A DNA stretch of 64,000 nt from Marinomonas rhizomae (GCF_024397855.1 NZ_CP073343.1:1302001-1366000); one strand, 5' to 3'; numbered from the stretch's first letter, positions 35,801 to 44,594 are shown. Made by a program: numbers and translations. The notes: generated by a model not told the origin, from the sequence alone.

Positions 35801-36298
35801 AAAAACACCCATGAGAATGGTCGCCACGAATACAACAAGGCTGGTAGAAGATTCATCCTGATTAACAAAAAGTGCGAAATTTGAGCCAATCGCTTTAAGC
35901 TGTAGGGCGATATAAGGGATCACCGCGAGCATGCTAATGAGTATGACCAAGGGTGCGGTCATCGGACGTTTGCCGTATCGGGAAGAAATAAAATCAGCAA
36001 TGGAGGTGATATTTTGCTTACGACTGACTGTAATCATCTTTCTTAATATGGGAAAGGCAAACAGGTAGAGCAAAATAGGACCAAGCAAAATAGGGAAGTA
36101 GCTCCAGCCAGAACGAGAAGCCTCACCAATCGAACCGTAAAACGTCCAAGCGGTGCAGTAAATAGCCAATGACAAACTGTAGACCAGCGGATGTCGAGTC
36201 AGCTTTTTCGCGGTAGGGCTTTCTTTATCCCCCCAGATAGCAATCCAGAACAGACCAAGAACATAAAGAATGGCTAACAGAATCCAGAAAACAGTCAT
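32840..36298 (-). CDS. Sodium/solute symporter-histidine kinase hybrid with receiver
   Basis: A 1152-residue inner-membrane protein. The first ~490 residues form about 13 membrane helices of the SSS (PutP-like) fold. A linker and PAS domain follow (VDKDLRIVAWNKTYLALYP near 645), then a coiled coil. The kinase core has SHDILQPLNAAK with phospho-His about 801, an N-box near 912 and GMGLGLGLV near 970. A C-terminal receiver (1030-1152) has phospho-acceptor Asp about 1079 (LLVDYHL). The N-terminal design is that of CbrA-type sensors that link transport to signalling. The signal and the response regulator partner are not known. Confidence 0.93.
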   Translation of the reverse strand: MTVFWILLAILYVLGLFWIAIWGDKESPTAKKLTRHPLVYSLSLAIYCTAWTFYGSIGEASRSGWSYFPILLGPILLYLFAFPILRKMITVSRKQNITSIADFISSRYGKRPMTAPLVILISMLAVIPYIALQLKAIGSNFALFVNQDESSTSLVVFVATILMGVFAMLFGTRKVEVTEYRSGMMLAIGAESLFKLIAIVAVGIVAVLMTHEFDISKLSENVDFTVWNPEQFLSFTFIMQTFMSAAAVICLPRQFHVTVVDHQDNRQSNMARWLFPLYLLIFAVIIPPIAIAGQSLFSADINPDTYVIQFALVSDNLPLQMLIFLGGMSATTAMIIIATFALSIMISNDVILPLMLARASAQQQALPLYRRRILMIRRFAMLGILLLSFLYYQKMANAESLANTGILAFSLVLQLMPAVLGGLYWKRAHAHGVYTGLTFGFLCWVLLMMLPLTGNVDWNLENAQSRSELISYGAFISLLANIFGYVAGSLLSTERLIDRIQATAFVSPTTELEKGFFKPKSKATNSDFFVLLETFLGKQKSQQVLSSFEQDYSQTIPPNASPNRLFVDYCERILGGVLGGSSARTIINSILVDKQIKVEEMVTYLDETTQAIQFSQNLLFVSMDNLDQGISVVDKDLRIVAWNKTYLALYPYPEGMLTVGLPVEELIRFNAERGECGVGDIEELVNKRLEHLKKGSTHRFLRRRASGRVIEMVGNPLPDGGFVTSFTDVTEHIESQQALKEANIDLEKRVEARTVEVQGVNHELMQEIERRNLAEKALISAKAEAEQANASKTEFLALASHDILQPLNAAKLYMGILQSTELPDNTNQVIEQLSDSLESTEALISTLLEIARLDQGAIQPKLVDCNLQDILAPIVAEFGVIADSKNIRLTTHLRPFRVHTDPIYLRRIIQNFVSNAVKYTQKGRVLLSVRPRSGVVYLQVWDTGVGIPATEQKKIFNDFYRWENNQEPGMGLGLGLVRRMQKQLGLGTEIHSTPGKGSCFSIGIPLAQSNHVIDLPPSQATTTLQEKRAHCYVWCIDDEKNNLTAMNTLLTHWQCDCRTFNRFNDALDAEGEAELLLVDYHLDDNQDGLSLIKTLRARAGKTIPAVLITALRDPKLVEQCKQQNITYMAKPAKPAKLRALVQHIHQLREDAK

Positions 36299-36338
36299 TT
36301 AATAAATTACCTGAACATAGGCTGATACGTCATTATTG

Positions 36339-36437
36339 TTTGTCTAAGACATGAAGTCTTATTTTTATATAAATGTAACACAGCCAATAAAACAATCCTC
36401 TACGACTAAGGTCGTGTAAATCATGTCTTTAGACAAA
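36339..36437. promoter_or_regulatory. Spaced inverted repeat in the divergent promoter region
   Basis: TTTGTCTAAGACATGA (36339-36354) is mirrored by TCATGTCTTTAGACAAA (36421-36437), 66 bp apart. Each arm itself contains a GTCT/AGAC dyad. It lies between the leftward sensor-kinase gene and the rightward dioxygenase-like gene, so it could be a pair of operator sites. Confidence 0.45.
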
Positions 36438-36554
36438 GTGGTGATTATTTCTTATCCTGAAATGCAGTTTTCTCGATGCGATAGCCAAGCTGAGGGGGGG
36501 CAGGTGCTAAACTTATTGCATTGAATTGATTACTTATAAGCATTGGACGGTACC

Positions 36555-36917
36555 ATGAAGCAACAACCATTAGATCAAGATATTAAAGCGTTTCATGCGC
36601 ATCTTTATTACTGCGATGACGCGGGCGTTGAATTGGCCAAAAAAGTGGCTGAACAAGCTAGTGAGCTGTTCGACATTCGTGTTGGACGTTTTCATCAAAA
36701 GCTAGTAGGGCCGCACCCAGTTTGGAGTTGTCAGCTTTCATTCGCAGCGGAAAGCTTTGGTAAGGTCATTCCGTGGTTGATGTTACATCGTCAGTCATTG
36801 GATGTATTTGTTCACCCACTAACAGGCAATGAATATGTTGATCATACTCAAGGTGTTAGCTGGTTAGGGAAATCGTATGAACTTGATATCTCTCAGTTCA
36901 TACCGCCTAGTGAATAG
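36555..36917 (+). CDS. DOPA 4,5-dioxygenase-family protein
   Basis: A 120-residue protein with the family pattern: AFHAHLYYC near the N-terminus, RVGRFHQKLVGPHPVWSCQLSF in the middle, and MLHRQSLDVFVHPLTGNEYVDH near the C-terminus, giving several conserved His for metal binding. The ATG at 36555 is preferred to an in-frame TTG at 36543. Bacterial members of this small family are seldom characterised. Ring-opening activity on a catechol is possible but inferred. Confidence 0.8.
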   Translation: MKQQPLDQDIKAFHAHLYYCDDAGVELAKKVAEQASELFDIRVGRFHQKLVGPHPVWSCQLSFAAESFGKVIPWLMLHRQSLDVFVHPLTGNEYVDHTQGVSWLGKSYELDISQFIPPSE

Positions 36918-36961
36918 TGTTTTGAAGAAAATGGGTAACGACAATGGAGTTGAGAGAAACA

Positions 36962-37402
36962 ATGGAAATTCGATTAGCCATATCAAATGATGCTAAAGCC
37001 ATTGCTGATGTCGCTTCAGCATTAGGTTATCAAAATACGGTATCAGAAGAACGTGCAATAAAGCGTCTTGAGCGACTACTTTTATCTAGCAATGACAAAG
37101 TTTGGGTGGCCGAATTCAATGGTCAATTGATCGGTTGGTTACATGCTCAGCATGCTTTTCTAGCCGCTTCAGCAGACTTTATTGAAATTCTTGGTTTGTC
37201 TGTATCGGATCAGGTGCGGTTAAAGGGTGCAGGGCGCGCTTTGGTCGAAAAAGCAAAAGAGTGGGCTTTAAATGAGAAGATCGTTTTACGAGTGCGTACC
37301 AATGATACTCGTGATGGCGCGAAAAAGTTTTATACCGCGCTCGGTTTTTCCGTTGCTAAAACTCAATCTGTCTTTCAATTTCAAGGGGAGCTTGTTGATT
37401 AA
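36962..37402 (+). CDS. GNAT-family N-acetyltransferase
   Basis: A 146-residue acetyltransferase: MEIRLAISNDAKAIADVASALGY at the N-terminus, WVAEFNGQLIGWLHAQ, and VRLKGAGRALVEKAKEWA as the acetyl-CoA site. It ends ALGFSVAKTQSVFQF. The ATG at 36962 follows GAGAG by 7 nt; the upstream in-frame ATG at 36944 has no better site. It is close behind the dioxygenase-like gene. Substrate unknown. Confidence 0.85.
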   Translation: MEIRLAISNDAKAIADVASALGYQNTVSEERAIKRLERLLLSSNDKVWVAEFNGQLIGWLHAQHAFLAASADFIEILGLSVSDQVRLKGAGRALVEKAKEWALNEKIVLRVRTNDTRDGAKKFYTALGFSVAKTQSVFQFQGELVD

Positions 37403-37665
37403 ATCGTGTTTCAAATTTGATCAGCTTGGCTTTTTTTGCATTTTTTTTAAATTTTTTGTCAAACATCCCTTTAAAAATCGTCGAACGCACCAAACTTCTA
37501 GGGTTATACGGTAGTTATTGAGCTTATGGAACGTTATCATAATGCCACAAACTATTGTTTGGGTTCGTGTTGTGGCGGTGTAACGCTTATTGTTGAAATG
37601 TAAGGTTTGCTTGTATCAAGCGCTCGTTCCCCCATTATTTATTATATGTTCATTAGGAGAATACA

Positions 37666-38148
37666 ATGCAAATCACAGAAAACGCCGTTGTTAGCATGCA
37701 CTACACATTGACTGACGAACAAGGTCAAGAACTAGACTCCTCTGTTGGTCAAGAGCCATTAGTGTTTCTAAGTGGTGCTCAAAACATCATTGATGGTCTA
37801 GACAAAGCACTTCAAGGCAAAGCGGCTGGCGATAAGCTTGCTGTGTCTGTTACTCCTGAAGATGGCTACGGTGCGGTTCACGAAGAACTTATTCAAAAAG
37901 TACCTAGTGAAAACTTCCAAGGCGTTGATGAAATTCAAGTTGGCATGCAGTTCATGGCACAAACACCAGGCGGTCAACAGCCAGTAACGGTTATCGCAGT
38001 AGAAGAAGATGGCGTTATGCTTGATGGTAACCATCCTTTGGCTGGTAAAACATTGAATTTTGATGTTGAAATCATTGAAGTTCGTGAAGCCTTGGCTGAA
38101 GAACTAGAGCATGGGCATGTTCACGGCGCTGGTGGTCACGAACACTAA
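37666..38148 (+). CDS. slyD: FKBP-type peptidyl-prolyl isomerase, SlyD-like
   Basis: A 160-residue cytoplasmic prolyl isomerase/chaperone. The FKBP domain begins VVSMHYTLTDEQGQELDSS, with an insert-in-flap domain in the middle (residues about 70-120). The His-rich tail ELEHGHVHGAGGHEH binds nickel or other metals in SlyD proteins. AGGAG precedes the ATG by 7 nt. A good terminator follows. Confidence 0.92.
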   Translation: MQITENAVVSMHYTLTDEQGQELDSSVGQEPLVFLSGAQNIIDGLDKALQGKAAGDKLAVSVTPEDGYGAVHEELIQKVPSENFQGVDEIQVGMQFMAQTPGGQQPVTVIAVEEDGVMLDGNHPLAGKTLNFDVEIIEVREALAEELEHGHVHGAGGHEH

Positions 38149-38175
38149 GCACTAATAGCACTTAGTACTTTTCTC

Positions 38176-38219
38176 AAAAAAAAGCGGTTTCTGACTTAAG
38201 TGTCAGAAGCCGCTTTTTT
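38176..38219. terminator. Terminator after slyD
   Basis: AAAAAAGCGG-TT-TCTGAC pairs with GTCAGA-A-GCCGCTTTTTT, with a TTAAGT loop. The poly-A on the left and poly-T on the right would let it act on both strands. Confidence 0.85.
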
Positions 38220-38371
38220 GTGCATTGAATAATTTCAAAATAACCTCTACGACATTCCGACTTGATTACGTCTCTAGAAAGGCAGAATGATTAGTGTTTA
38301 AATATCGCCCAAACTTATAGGGTGGCAATTTTGCTGCTTGTTTATGCTCTGTATTCTAAAAGGGATTTAAA

Positions 38372-39160
38372 ATGAAAAAGACGTTATCTGTGTTTTTGCT
38401 GCTTTTAAGCCATTCTGTTTTTGCGTTGGACTTGGCAAAATATCCAATGGAGCTAACTTCTGGCGATGGCGTAAATGTTGTCATTGCTCCTACGACTGAC
38501 AACCAGCAGGCTTTAGTGAAAGTAACGGGCGTGAACCATGAAATTGATGGCGTGGTATTTCTAACCGAAGTAAATAAGCAGGGCGATGATCAGAGATTAA
38601 AATACACTTATGATGGCTCAAAAAGGTCATTGATTTATATCGCCAATAACTATGGCTGTTGTTCTTATACCTTGCATTTACCTGATGCTAAAGATGGCAT
38701 TTATCTTGGCAAAAAAGATGAAGCGCAAGCCGATACGGTTCAGGTGATCTCTGCACTTTATGACCAGCAATCAAAGCAAGGCATACAAGAAAAATTAGCC
38801 ATGTTTAATCGTGAGAAACATCTAGCGTATCAAAAAACTAAGATACAAGAAGCCGATGACAATGTGGCTAAGCAGTGCGGTACCGACATTCCGACCAAGG
38901 TGGATTGGACTACCATTTCTGATAATGACTTAGGCTCTTATGCAATCGCGGCTTATTGCGCGCAAGTGTCATCAAAAATTGCGGATCAATGTGCGACAAA
39001 ACCTGCTTTTAAAGAAACGGCGAAAGAATTTAAAGCCATTCGTTGTGACTTTACCGATGAGCTTAAACTACGAATTAATGACCAAGTGTTGAATTTTAAA
39101 ACTGCACCTAAAGCACCAAACCAAGGTCAGTTTATCGAGGCTTACTTAAACAACATGTAA
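38372..39160 (+). CDS. Exported protein of unknown function
   Basis: A 262-residue protein with a clear signal peptide (MKKTLSVFLLLLSHSVFA) and no membrane anchor. The first half is beta-rich and contains a rare CC pair (NNYGCCSYTLHL near residues 91-102). The second half is helical with further cysteines (about residues 170, 193, 206, 225). I do not recognise a family. It is expected in the periplasm, possibly disulfide-bonded, and stands alone with its own terminator. Confidence 0.7.
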   Translation: MKKTLSVFLLLLSHSVFALDLAKYPMELTSGDGVNVVIAPTTDNQQALVKVTGVNHEIDGVVFLTEVNKQGDDQRLKYTYDGSKRSLIYIANNYGCCSYTLHLPDAKDGIYLGKKDEAQADTVQVISALYDQQSKQGIQEKLAMFNREKHLAYQKTKIQEADDNVAKQCGTDIPTKVDWTTISDNDLGSYAIAAYCAQVSSKIADQCATKPAFKETAKEFKAIRCDFTDELKLRINDQVLNFKTAPKAPNQGQFIEAYLNNM

Positions 39161-39175
39161 TAGTCTCTCAAGCAG

Positions 39176-39208
39176 AAGGGCACTGCGAACGAGCAGTGCC
39201 CTTTTTTT
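39176..39208 (+). terminator. Terminator after the exported protein gene
   Basis: AAGGGCACTGC-GAACGA-GCAGTGCCC followed by seven T. It lies 15 bp before the ATG of the next gene, so that gene has its own start signal or readthrough. Confidence 0.9.
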
Positions 39209-39222
39209 ATGAGGTAATTTCT

Positions 39223-39843
39223 ATGTCGCATGATGCATTTCTTGTACTAAAAGAAGCGGTTCTTGCTTGTCAACATTGCGCTGAGGTTCTGCCTTATCCT
39301 CCAAAACCGATTCTGCAAATTCACCCAAACGCTAAATTATTAATTGCTGGGCAAGCGCCCGGGCAAAAGACGCATGATATTGGTCGGCCATTTGATGATC
39401 TCAGTGGCGAACGATTACGTGAATGGCTCGGCTTATCTGTTGATGAATTTTACGATGAGCAGAAAGTCGCTATTGTTCCAATGGGTTTTTGCTTTCCCGG
39501 CAACAGTGTTCATAAGAGTGGATCGTCAGTAGGAAAGAAATCAGGCGATTTACCGCCACGCCCTGAATGCTCGATAAAATGGCGAGAAGTTGTGCTTAAT
39601 CAGCTGAAGAATATTGAATTAACGATTGTCTTGGGTGCTTATGCGCAAGCCTATCATTTAGGTCAGTCTGATAATGTCACGAAGCAAGTTAAACAATGGC
39701 AATATTGGTTAGAGCAAGGCAAATTAGTATTGCCTCACCCAAGTCCTAGGAACAATCGCTGGCTCAAGCAAAACCCTTGGTTTGAAATTGAAGTCTTGCC
39801 AGAGCTGAAAGCACGGATTAAAGGTTTATTTCCGCCTCTCTAA
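39223..39843 (+). CDS. Uracil-DNA glycosylase superfamily protein
   Basis: A 206-residue protein. AKLLIAGQAPGQKTH near residue 40 is the first UDG motif and LPHPSPRNNRWLKQNPWF near 167 the second, with His and Ser in place. Cysteines at 17 and 20 (ACQHC) recall the iron-sulfur cluster families. The ATG at 39223 follows GAGG by 8 nt. A base-excision role is inferred. Its 3' end overlaps the convergent elaA-like gene by 26 bp. Confidence 0.85.
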   Translation: MSHDAFLVLKEAVLACQHCAEVLPYPPKPILQIHPNAKLLIAGQAPGQKTHDIGRPFDDLSGERLREWLGLSVDEFYDEQKVAIVPMGFCFPGNSVHKSGSSVGKKSGDLPPRPECSIKWREVVLNQLKNIELTIVLGAYAQAYHLGQSDNVTKQVKQWQYWLEQGKLVLPHPSPRNNRWLKQNPWFEIEVLPELKARIKGLFPPL

Positions 39844-40285
39844 TCATATGATAATGCTCTATGCCATCTTCCATGTAAGGTTCGGATACTGTGATAAAAC
39901 CGTGGGATAGATAAAAGCGTTCAAGATGAGATTGTGCGCCAATTTTAATCGGACTGTCTGGCCAAAGGTTAAGGATTTCTTTAATCGCATTCGTCATTAG
40001 CACGTGACCTAACTTATCTTTGCGGCTTTCTTGCGCGACAACTACTCGACCAATACTGCTATAACCTGAATAAGAGACGCCTTCGGCAAGTAATCGAGCG
40101 TAGGCGACTATTTTATCGTCTCGTAGGGCAAACAAGTGGCGAGTTTTGGGGAGCTTATCCAGATCATCCATATCAGGAAAAATACAGTTTTGCTCCACCA
40201 CGAATACGTCACTACGCAGCTTGAGTAGGTCATACAGCGTCTGCGTGGATAGCTCGTTAAAAGTTTGACAGTGCCAAGTGGTCAT
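39818..40285 (-). CDS. elaA: ElaA-type GNAT acetyltransferase
   Basis: A 155-residue protein with the ElaA layout: LYDLLKLRSDVFVVEQNC near residues 17-34, GRVVVAQESRKDKLGHVLM as the acetyl-CoA site near 80-98, and IKIGAQSHLERFYLSHGF near 116-133. The in vivo substrate of ElaA is not known. It is convergent with the UDG-like gene. Confidence 0.88.
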   Translation of the reverse strand: MTTWHCQTFNELSTQTLYDLLKLRSDVFVVEQNCIFPDMDDLDKLPKTRHLFALRDDKIVAYARLLAEGVSYSGYSSIGRVVVAQESRKDKLGHVLMTNAIKEILNLWPDSPIKIGAQSHLERFYLSHGFITVSEPYMEDGIEHYHMIREAEINL

Positions 40286-40474
40286 TTCTTTTTCCTATTC
40301 ACATCTATTCAATTGTATTTGTTCGATATTATGCCTAGAAAGTCGCATCATGAACATGATAAAAAAAGTGTCATCTGATAGTCCATAGTCTATCTTTTAT
40401 AGAGTGATCCATTTCATTCACAAGCCCGTAAGCAGTAAATATAAAACAAAACTGAATAGGTTAAGGGATCATGT

Positions 40475-41317
40475 ATGCAGAAGGCCAAATTTCCCTTAGT
40501 GTTATTGTTCAGCTTTCTTTTGAGCGCCTGCTCGTCATCCTTTGTGTACAACAATATTGATTGGTTACTTTATTGGTATGTGGGTGACTATGTTGATTTG
40601 TCGTCTGATCAAAAAGCCGTGTTGGATGACCAGATCGCCTCATGGCAAAGCTGGCATCGCTCTACTGAACTTAAAAAGTATCAGGCACAACTCCAGAATC
40701 TAAAAATAAAATTAGATATTGGGCCTCTCAATCAAGACCAATGGTTGAATGAATTTGATGAAGCAAGACAGCATCTTCATCGTTTTCGAGCCAAAATTGC
40801 CCCTGAGGTGGCCAGTATTGCTCAACAACTTTCTCAAGATCAAATCGCTGGAATTTTGTCTACTTGGAAGAAAAAGAGGCTAGAAAAGCAGGTCGACTTT
40901 GATGAACGAACCGAAGAGGAACGACTAAGTCGCAGAGAAGAGCGACTAACCGAATCGGTGGAAGATAATCTTGGTAAGTTAGATCGACAGCAGCTCAATA
41001 TCATTAAAAAGTACGCACGACAGCTTATTCCAACCTCTACTGAACGGACGGTCTATCAAACGACCCTTCAAAATACGGTAAGAGACATTTTTGCCAATCG
41101 GAATAGGTCTGATTTTACGCAGCGACTTACTCTTCTTATCAGTAATCCAGATCAATATAAAATTGCTCAATACCAACAGGATTTAGACCACAATGCACGC
41201 TTGTATGCTCAAATGCTGGCGGAACTAAACCTGACCCTTTCTCAAGATCAGAAAAGACGGTTAGACGTCCAGTTTGAAGAATGGATTGGGTTAATTAGCG
41301 ATTTGATATCAGATTAG
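40475..41317 (+). CDS. DUF6279-type lipoprotein
   Basis: A 280-residue protein with a lipoprotein signal (LLFSFLLSACSS, lipidated Cys 19). The mature start YNNIDWLLYWYVGDYVDLSSDQKAVLDDQI is characteristic of the DUF6279 family. The rest is long, charged helices (residues 60-270), probably coiled coil. Its likely site is the inner leaflet of the outer membrane. Function unknown. Confidence 0.82.
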   Translation: MQKAKFPLVLLFSFLLSACSSSFVYNNIDWLLYWYVGDYVDLSSDQKAVLDDQIASWQSWHRSTELKKYQAQLQNLKIKLDIGPLNQDQWLNEFDEARQHLHRFRAKIAPEVASIAQQLSQDQIAGILSTWKKKRLEKQVDFDERTEEERLSRREERLTESVEDNLGKLDRQQLNIIKKYARQLIPTSTERTVYQTTLQNTVRDIFANRNRSDFTQRLTLLISNPDQYKIAQYQQDLDHNARLYAQMLAELNLTLSQDQKRRLDVQFEEWIGLISDLISD

Positions 41318-41585
41318 TTTATCTTGTATCTGTTGGTTTTATTGAATTGTTTTTACTGCTAAAAAATGAAGTTAGAAAATTCATGTAGAACGTTTTTGTA
41401 AAAACAAAGTGGTGAAAATAATTACGAATGAAATTTAGGCGATTCAAATAGATTTCGTAGGTAGGAACAGGAAGCGCTTTATGTTTTTATTCTAGCGCCA
41501 TTTCCTTACAAGCCTGTTGGAGTAAGCCAAAATATCTGTTTTGGGAACAGACGCTTACCCAATAACTTTTAAGTGTGTTTAACGA

Positions 41586-41789
41586 TTAAGCGTGTTGTGC
41601 AGAAGAAGATACGAACGCTGATTTCAATTTGATTGCTACATTTTTAACGGCTTGAACAGCAGAAGAGATACCCGCAACGATGTATTCAGCACGTTCAGCA
41701 CGAGCAATTGCTTCGTATTTTTCAGCATCAGTAAGAAAAGAAGTATTTACAGTTTCTAGTAATTCGGCAACAGATTTAGTGTTTTTCAT
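41586..41789 (-). CDS. Small helical protein, unknown function
   Basis: A 67-residue protein starting MKNTKSVAELLETVNTSF, with GAGGA 7 nt before the ATG at 41789. A longer frame (to 41828) lacks a ribosome site. The centre is helical (DAEKYEAIARAERAEYIVAGI), followed by a hydrophobic-basic stretch. No family recognised. On the reverse strand a GTAAGC...GCTTAC hairpin lies downstream (41529-41572). Confidence 0.55.
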   Translation of the reverse strand: MKNTKSVAELLETVNTSFLTDAEKYEAIARAERAEYIVAGISSAVQAVKNVAIKLKSAFVSSSAQHA

Positions 41790-41962
41790 GATGTATTCCT
41801 CGTTCATGGTTGTTTCAAAAAGCGTCAAAACTTATTCCGTTTTGATGCTTATATAGTAGAAACTATGGGGAAATAAGACAAACGATAAAAAATACACTAA
41901 TACCTGAAAAAAACTAATCAATCGGACAATAAACGTCTTAAGTTGAGATTTTTAAAAGACTT

Positions 41963-42436
41963 TTATGTCTTATCAAGAGGGCTACCATTTTGCTTTGCTG
42001 TGTCTAAACGTATATAGGATTTGGTGCTTACAACGTCGGCATGGGCATAAAGTTGCTTGACCACTAAATCGGTGAATTGCACCATGTCTTTAGCACAGAT
42101 TTCTACCATTAAATCGACATCTCCAGTAACACCATGAACGTTAATCGCAGCGCTTTGTTGTTGCAGAAAACGCATCACATTATCCCGTGCATTGGGAGCG
42201 TCTTTGCTGACAGTGACTAATGTCCAAGCCATCACGCTATAGCCGAGTTTTTGGTAATTTACCTGCGCTCGGTAACCACTAATAATGTCCATTTCTTCTA
42301 GTTGGCGTAAGCGTCTTAAACACTGTGATTGTGAGAGGTTAATTGTCTCAGCTAACTGAGTGTTACTAAGGCGACCGTCTTTTTCTAATGCTTGGATTAT
42401 TTTGTAGTCGGTACGGTCTAGGGTGATTTCTTTCAT
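41963..42436 (-). CDS. Lrp/AsnC-family regulator
   Basis: A 157-residue regulator: helix-turn-helix at residues 6-55 (RLSNTQLAETINLSQSQCLRRLRQLEE) and an RAM ligand-binding domain from about 70 (SVMAWTLVTVSKD, VTGDVDLMVEICAKDM). It is divergent from the class-V aminotransferase gene at 42640, which it probably controls in response to an amino acid. The effector is unknown. Confidence 0.9.
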   Translation of the reverse strand: MKEITLDRTDYKIIQALEKDGRLSNTQLAETINLSQSQCLRRLRQLEEMDIISGYRAQVNYQKLGYSVMAWTLVTVSKDAPNARDNVMRFLQQQSAAINVHGVTGDVDLMVEICAKDMVQFTDLVVKQLYAHADVVSTKSYIRLDTAKQNGSPLDKT

Positions 42437-42639
42437 AAAGTGCTCAATTTAAACAAAAATCTTGTATTACGTTAGTTATTCTCCCTTTAAATAGCAAACA
42501 ACTTGTGTGGCATATTCTCTATACTTTTCCTATGAGACCTTGCATGACTGGTGTACTCGTTACTTCGTGCAAAGGCCTCACTAGATTAGTTTGTTGTTGA
42601 TGACAGGCTGTAGATTGCTTTCGGTATGGAGATAAAATT

Positions 42640-43875
42640 ATGACACCTAAATTAGATTTGGCGTTTGCACGTTCTCAATTCCCAGCGTTTAAGGAACCTT
42701 CTTTAGCGGGGCAGGCCTTTTTTGATAATGCAGGCGGGTCTTATGCTTGTCAGGCAGTCATTGACCATTTAGACCAATATTATCGAGAAACCAAACTACA
42801 GCCGTATCATCTTCATCCTGCGGCACAAAAAGCCGGTGCTCAGATGGATTTAGCTCATGAACGTTTAGCGTCTTATTTAAATGTGAAGGCTAGTGAAGTG
42901 CACCTTGGGCCTTCGACTTCTCAGAATACCTATGTCTTGGCGCAAGCCTTCGGCAAGCTTCTAAAAGTTGGAGATGAAATCATAGTGACCAATCAAGATC
43001 ATGAAGCAAATATTGGTGTTTGGCGTGCGCTGGAATCGCGTGGCATCGTGATTAAAGAGTGGCGAGTGGATGCGCAGACAGGATCGTTAGATATAAAGGA
43101 TTTAGAAACACTTTTTACTGAGCGAACCAAGCTTTTGGCTTTTACTCATTGTTCAAATGTTGTGGCAGAAGTTAATCCAGTAGCCGAGATCTGCGCACGA
43201 GCAAAGGCGGCGGGTGTTGCGACTGTGGTGGATGGTGTGTCCTTTGCGGGTCATGGCTTGCCAGATGTGGATTCACTTGGCGCTGACATTTACTTGTTCT
43301 CGCTTTATAAAGCCTACGGAACACATCTTGGTGTCATGATTATTCGCGATGCTATGGCGGATGAATTGGGTAATCAAGCGCATTATTTTAACAAAGCTTA
43401 TCGTCAAAAATGGTTTGTGCCAGCTGGGCCTGATCATGCCCAAGTGGCAGCGAGCCGCGGAGTGTTGGATTATTTTGATGTTTTGCACGATCATCACTTT
43501 GATGCGACGGATTCTATTACTGAAAAAGCCCAGCGTGTGCGAGATTTGTTGCATGATGCTGAGCAAGTCTTATTGGCTAGGTTGCTTAATTTTGTTGACC
43601 AACATCCTAAATTGACCTTACTTGGAACGGCCGATCCTGCCAAGAAAGCCGCAACGGTATCTATTATTCCTAAAGGGCAAACGCCTCAGGAGTTGGCGCA
43701 GAAGCTAGTAGATCAGGGCATAATTTGTGGCGCAGGGCACTTTTACGCAGTGCGTTTGTTGGAGGCTATGGGAGTGGATGCAAATACGGGCGTGGTTCGT
43801 TTGTCATTTGTGCATTATACCAATGACGAAGAAATGGATCAGTTGATTGAGGCTTTAGATAGGGCGCTCTTTTAG
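42640..43875 (+). CDS. Class-V aminotransferase, cysteine desulfurase-like
   Basis: A 411-residue PLP enzyme. It has QAFFDNAGGSYACQAVIDHL at the N-terminus, GPSTSQNTYVLAQAFGKLL near 90, and VVDGVSFAGHGLPDVDSLGAD near 196-216. The PLP-binding Lys is in FSLYKAYGTHLG near 223-228. The enzyme may act as a cysteine desulfurase, lyase or aminotransferase. The substrate is not clear. It is divergent from an Lrp-type regulator and followed by a terminator. Confidence 0.85.
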   Translation: MTPKLDLAFARSQFPAFKEPSLAGQAFFDNAGGSYACQAVIDHLDQYYRETKLQPYHLHPAAQKAGAQMDLAHERLASYLNVKASEVHLGPSTSQNTYVLAQAFGKLLKVGDEIIVTNQDHEANIGVWRALESRGIVIKEWRVDAQTGSLDIKDLETLFTERTKLLAFTHCSNVVAEVNPVAEICARAKAAGVATVVDGVSFAGHGLPDVDSLGADIYLFSLYKAYGTHLGVMIIRDAMADELGNQAHYFNKAYRQKWFVPAGPDHAQVAASRGVLDYFDVLHDHHFDATDSITEKAQRVRDLLHDAEQVLLARLLNFVDQHPKLTLLGTADPAKKAATVSIIPKGQTPQELAQKLVDQGIICGAGHFYAVRLLEAMGVDANTGVVRLSFVHYTNDEEMDQLIEALDRALF

Positions 43876-43890
43876 TCGTATTTTTATAGC

Positions 43891-43932
43891 GACAAGGCAG
43901 ACGAACCATCTGTCTTGTCTCTATTTTTTAAT
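43891..43932 (+). terminator. Terminator after the class-V aminotransferase gene
   Basis: GACAAGGCAGA-CGAACCA-TCTGTCTTGTC with one G-T pair, then TCTATTTTTTAAT. It lies 15 bp after the stop and before the convergent bluB gene. Confidence 0.8.
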
Positions 43933-43937
43933 TTGTC

Positions 43938-44594
43938 TTATTCGCTCTTTGGATCTGGCCAAGAGTCGTAATGAACGGCCGAGCTGACGTCTCGCCTTGG
44001 CAGCCAGCCTGCTCTTTCAAGATCGGGTGTATCATGAAATTCTTCGACATAGCCCACGCATAAATAGGCAATGATATCGATGGATTCAGGAATGTTGAGC
44101 GTGTCGCGTATCGCCTTGTCATGAACAATACTGACCCAGCCAACACCTAGGTTTTCTGCTCTCGCGGCTAGCCATAGGTTTTGTACCGCGCACACAGAGC
44201 TGAATAAATCCATTTCTGGCTTGGCTGTGCGTCCTAGTACGACAGACCCTGTTCTGCTGCGATCACAAGTCACGCAAATACCCAATGGTGCTTCTTCAAT
44301 GCCTTCTAGTTTGAAACTCTTGTATTGCTCTTTGCGTTCGCCTTCAAATAGCTCGGCGGCTTCTGCGTGTGCTTTTAGAAACCCCTTTTTAATTTGTGTT
44401 TTGGATTCTGGCTTAGAGACAAGAATGAAGTCCCAAGGCTGCATAAAACCGACACTCGGTGCATGGTGCGCAGCCAGTAAAACGCGTTCTAAAACATCAT
44501 TTGGAATAGGATCGGGTTTGAATTCTCGTCGCACATCTCGGCGGGAAAAAATGGTTTTGTAAACCGCGTCGCGTTCTGCTGGAGTGATGTTCAT
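43938..44594 (-). CDS. bluB: 5,6-Dimethylbenzimidazole synthase
   Basis: A 218-residue nitroreductase-fold flavoenzyme that turns reduced FMN and oxygen into dimethylbenzimidazole, the lower ligand of B12. The signature FSRRDVRREFKPDPIPNDVLERVLLAAHHAPSVGFMQPWDF lies at residues 16-56. LGVGWVSIV and the C-terminal ERAGWLPRRDV are typical of BluB. It supplies the substrate for CobT, encoded at 24.4 kb. A 12-bp inverted repeat covers its start codon. Confidence 0.93.
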   Translation of the reverse strand: MNITPAERDAVYKTIFSRRDVRREFKPDPIPNDVLERVLLAAHHAPSVGFMQPWDFILVSKPESKTQIKKGFLKAHAEAAELFEGERKEQYKSFKLEGIEEAPLGICVTCDRSRTGSVVLGRTAKPEMDLFSSVCAVQNLWLAARAENLGVGWVSIVHDKAIRDTLNIPESIDIIAYLCVGYVEEFHDTPDLERAGWLPRRDVSSAVHYDSWPDPKSE

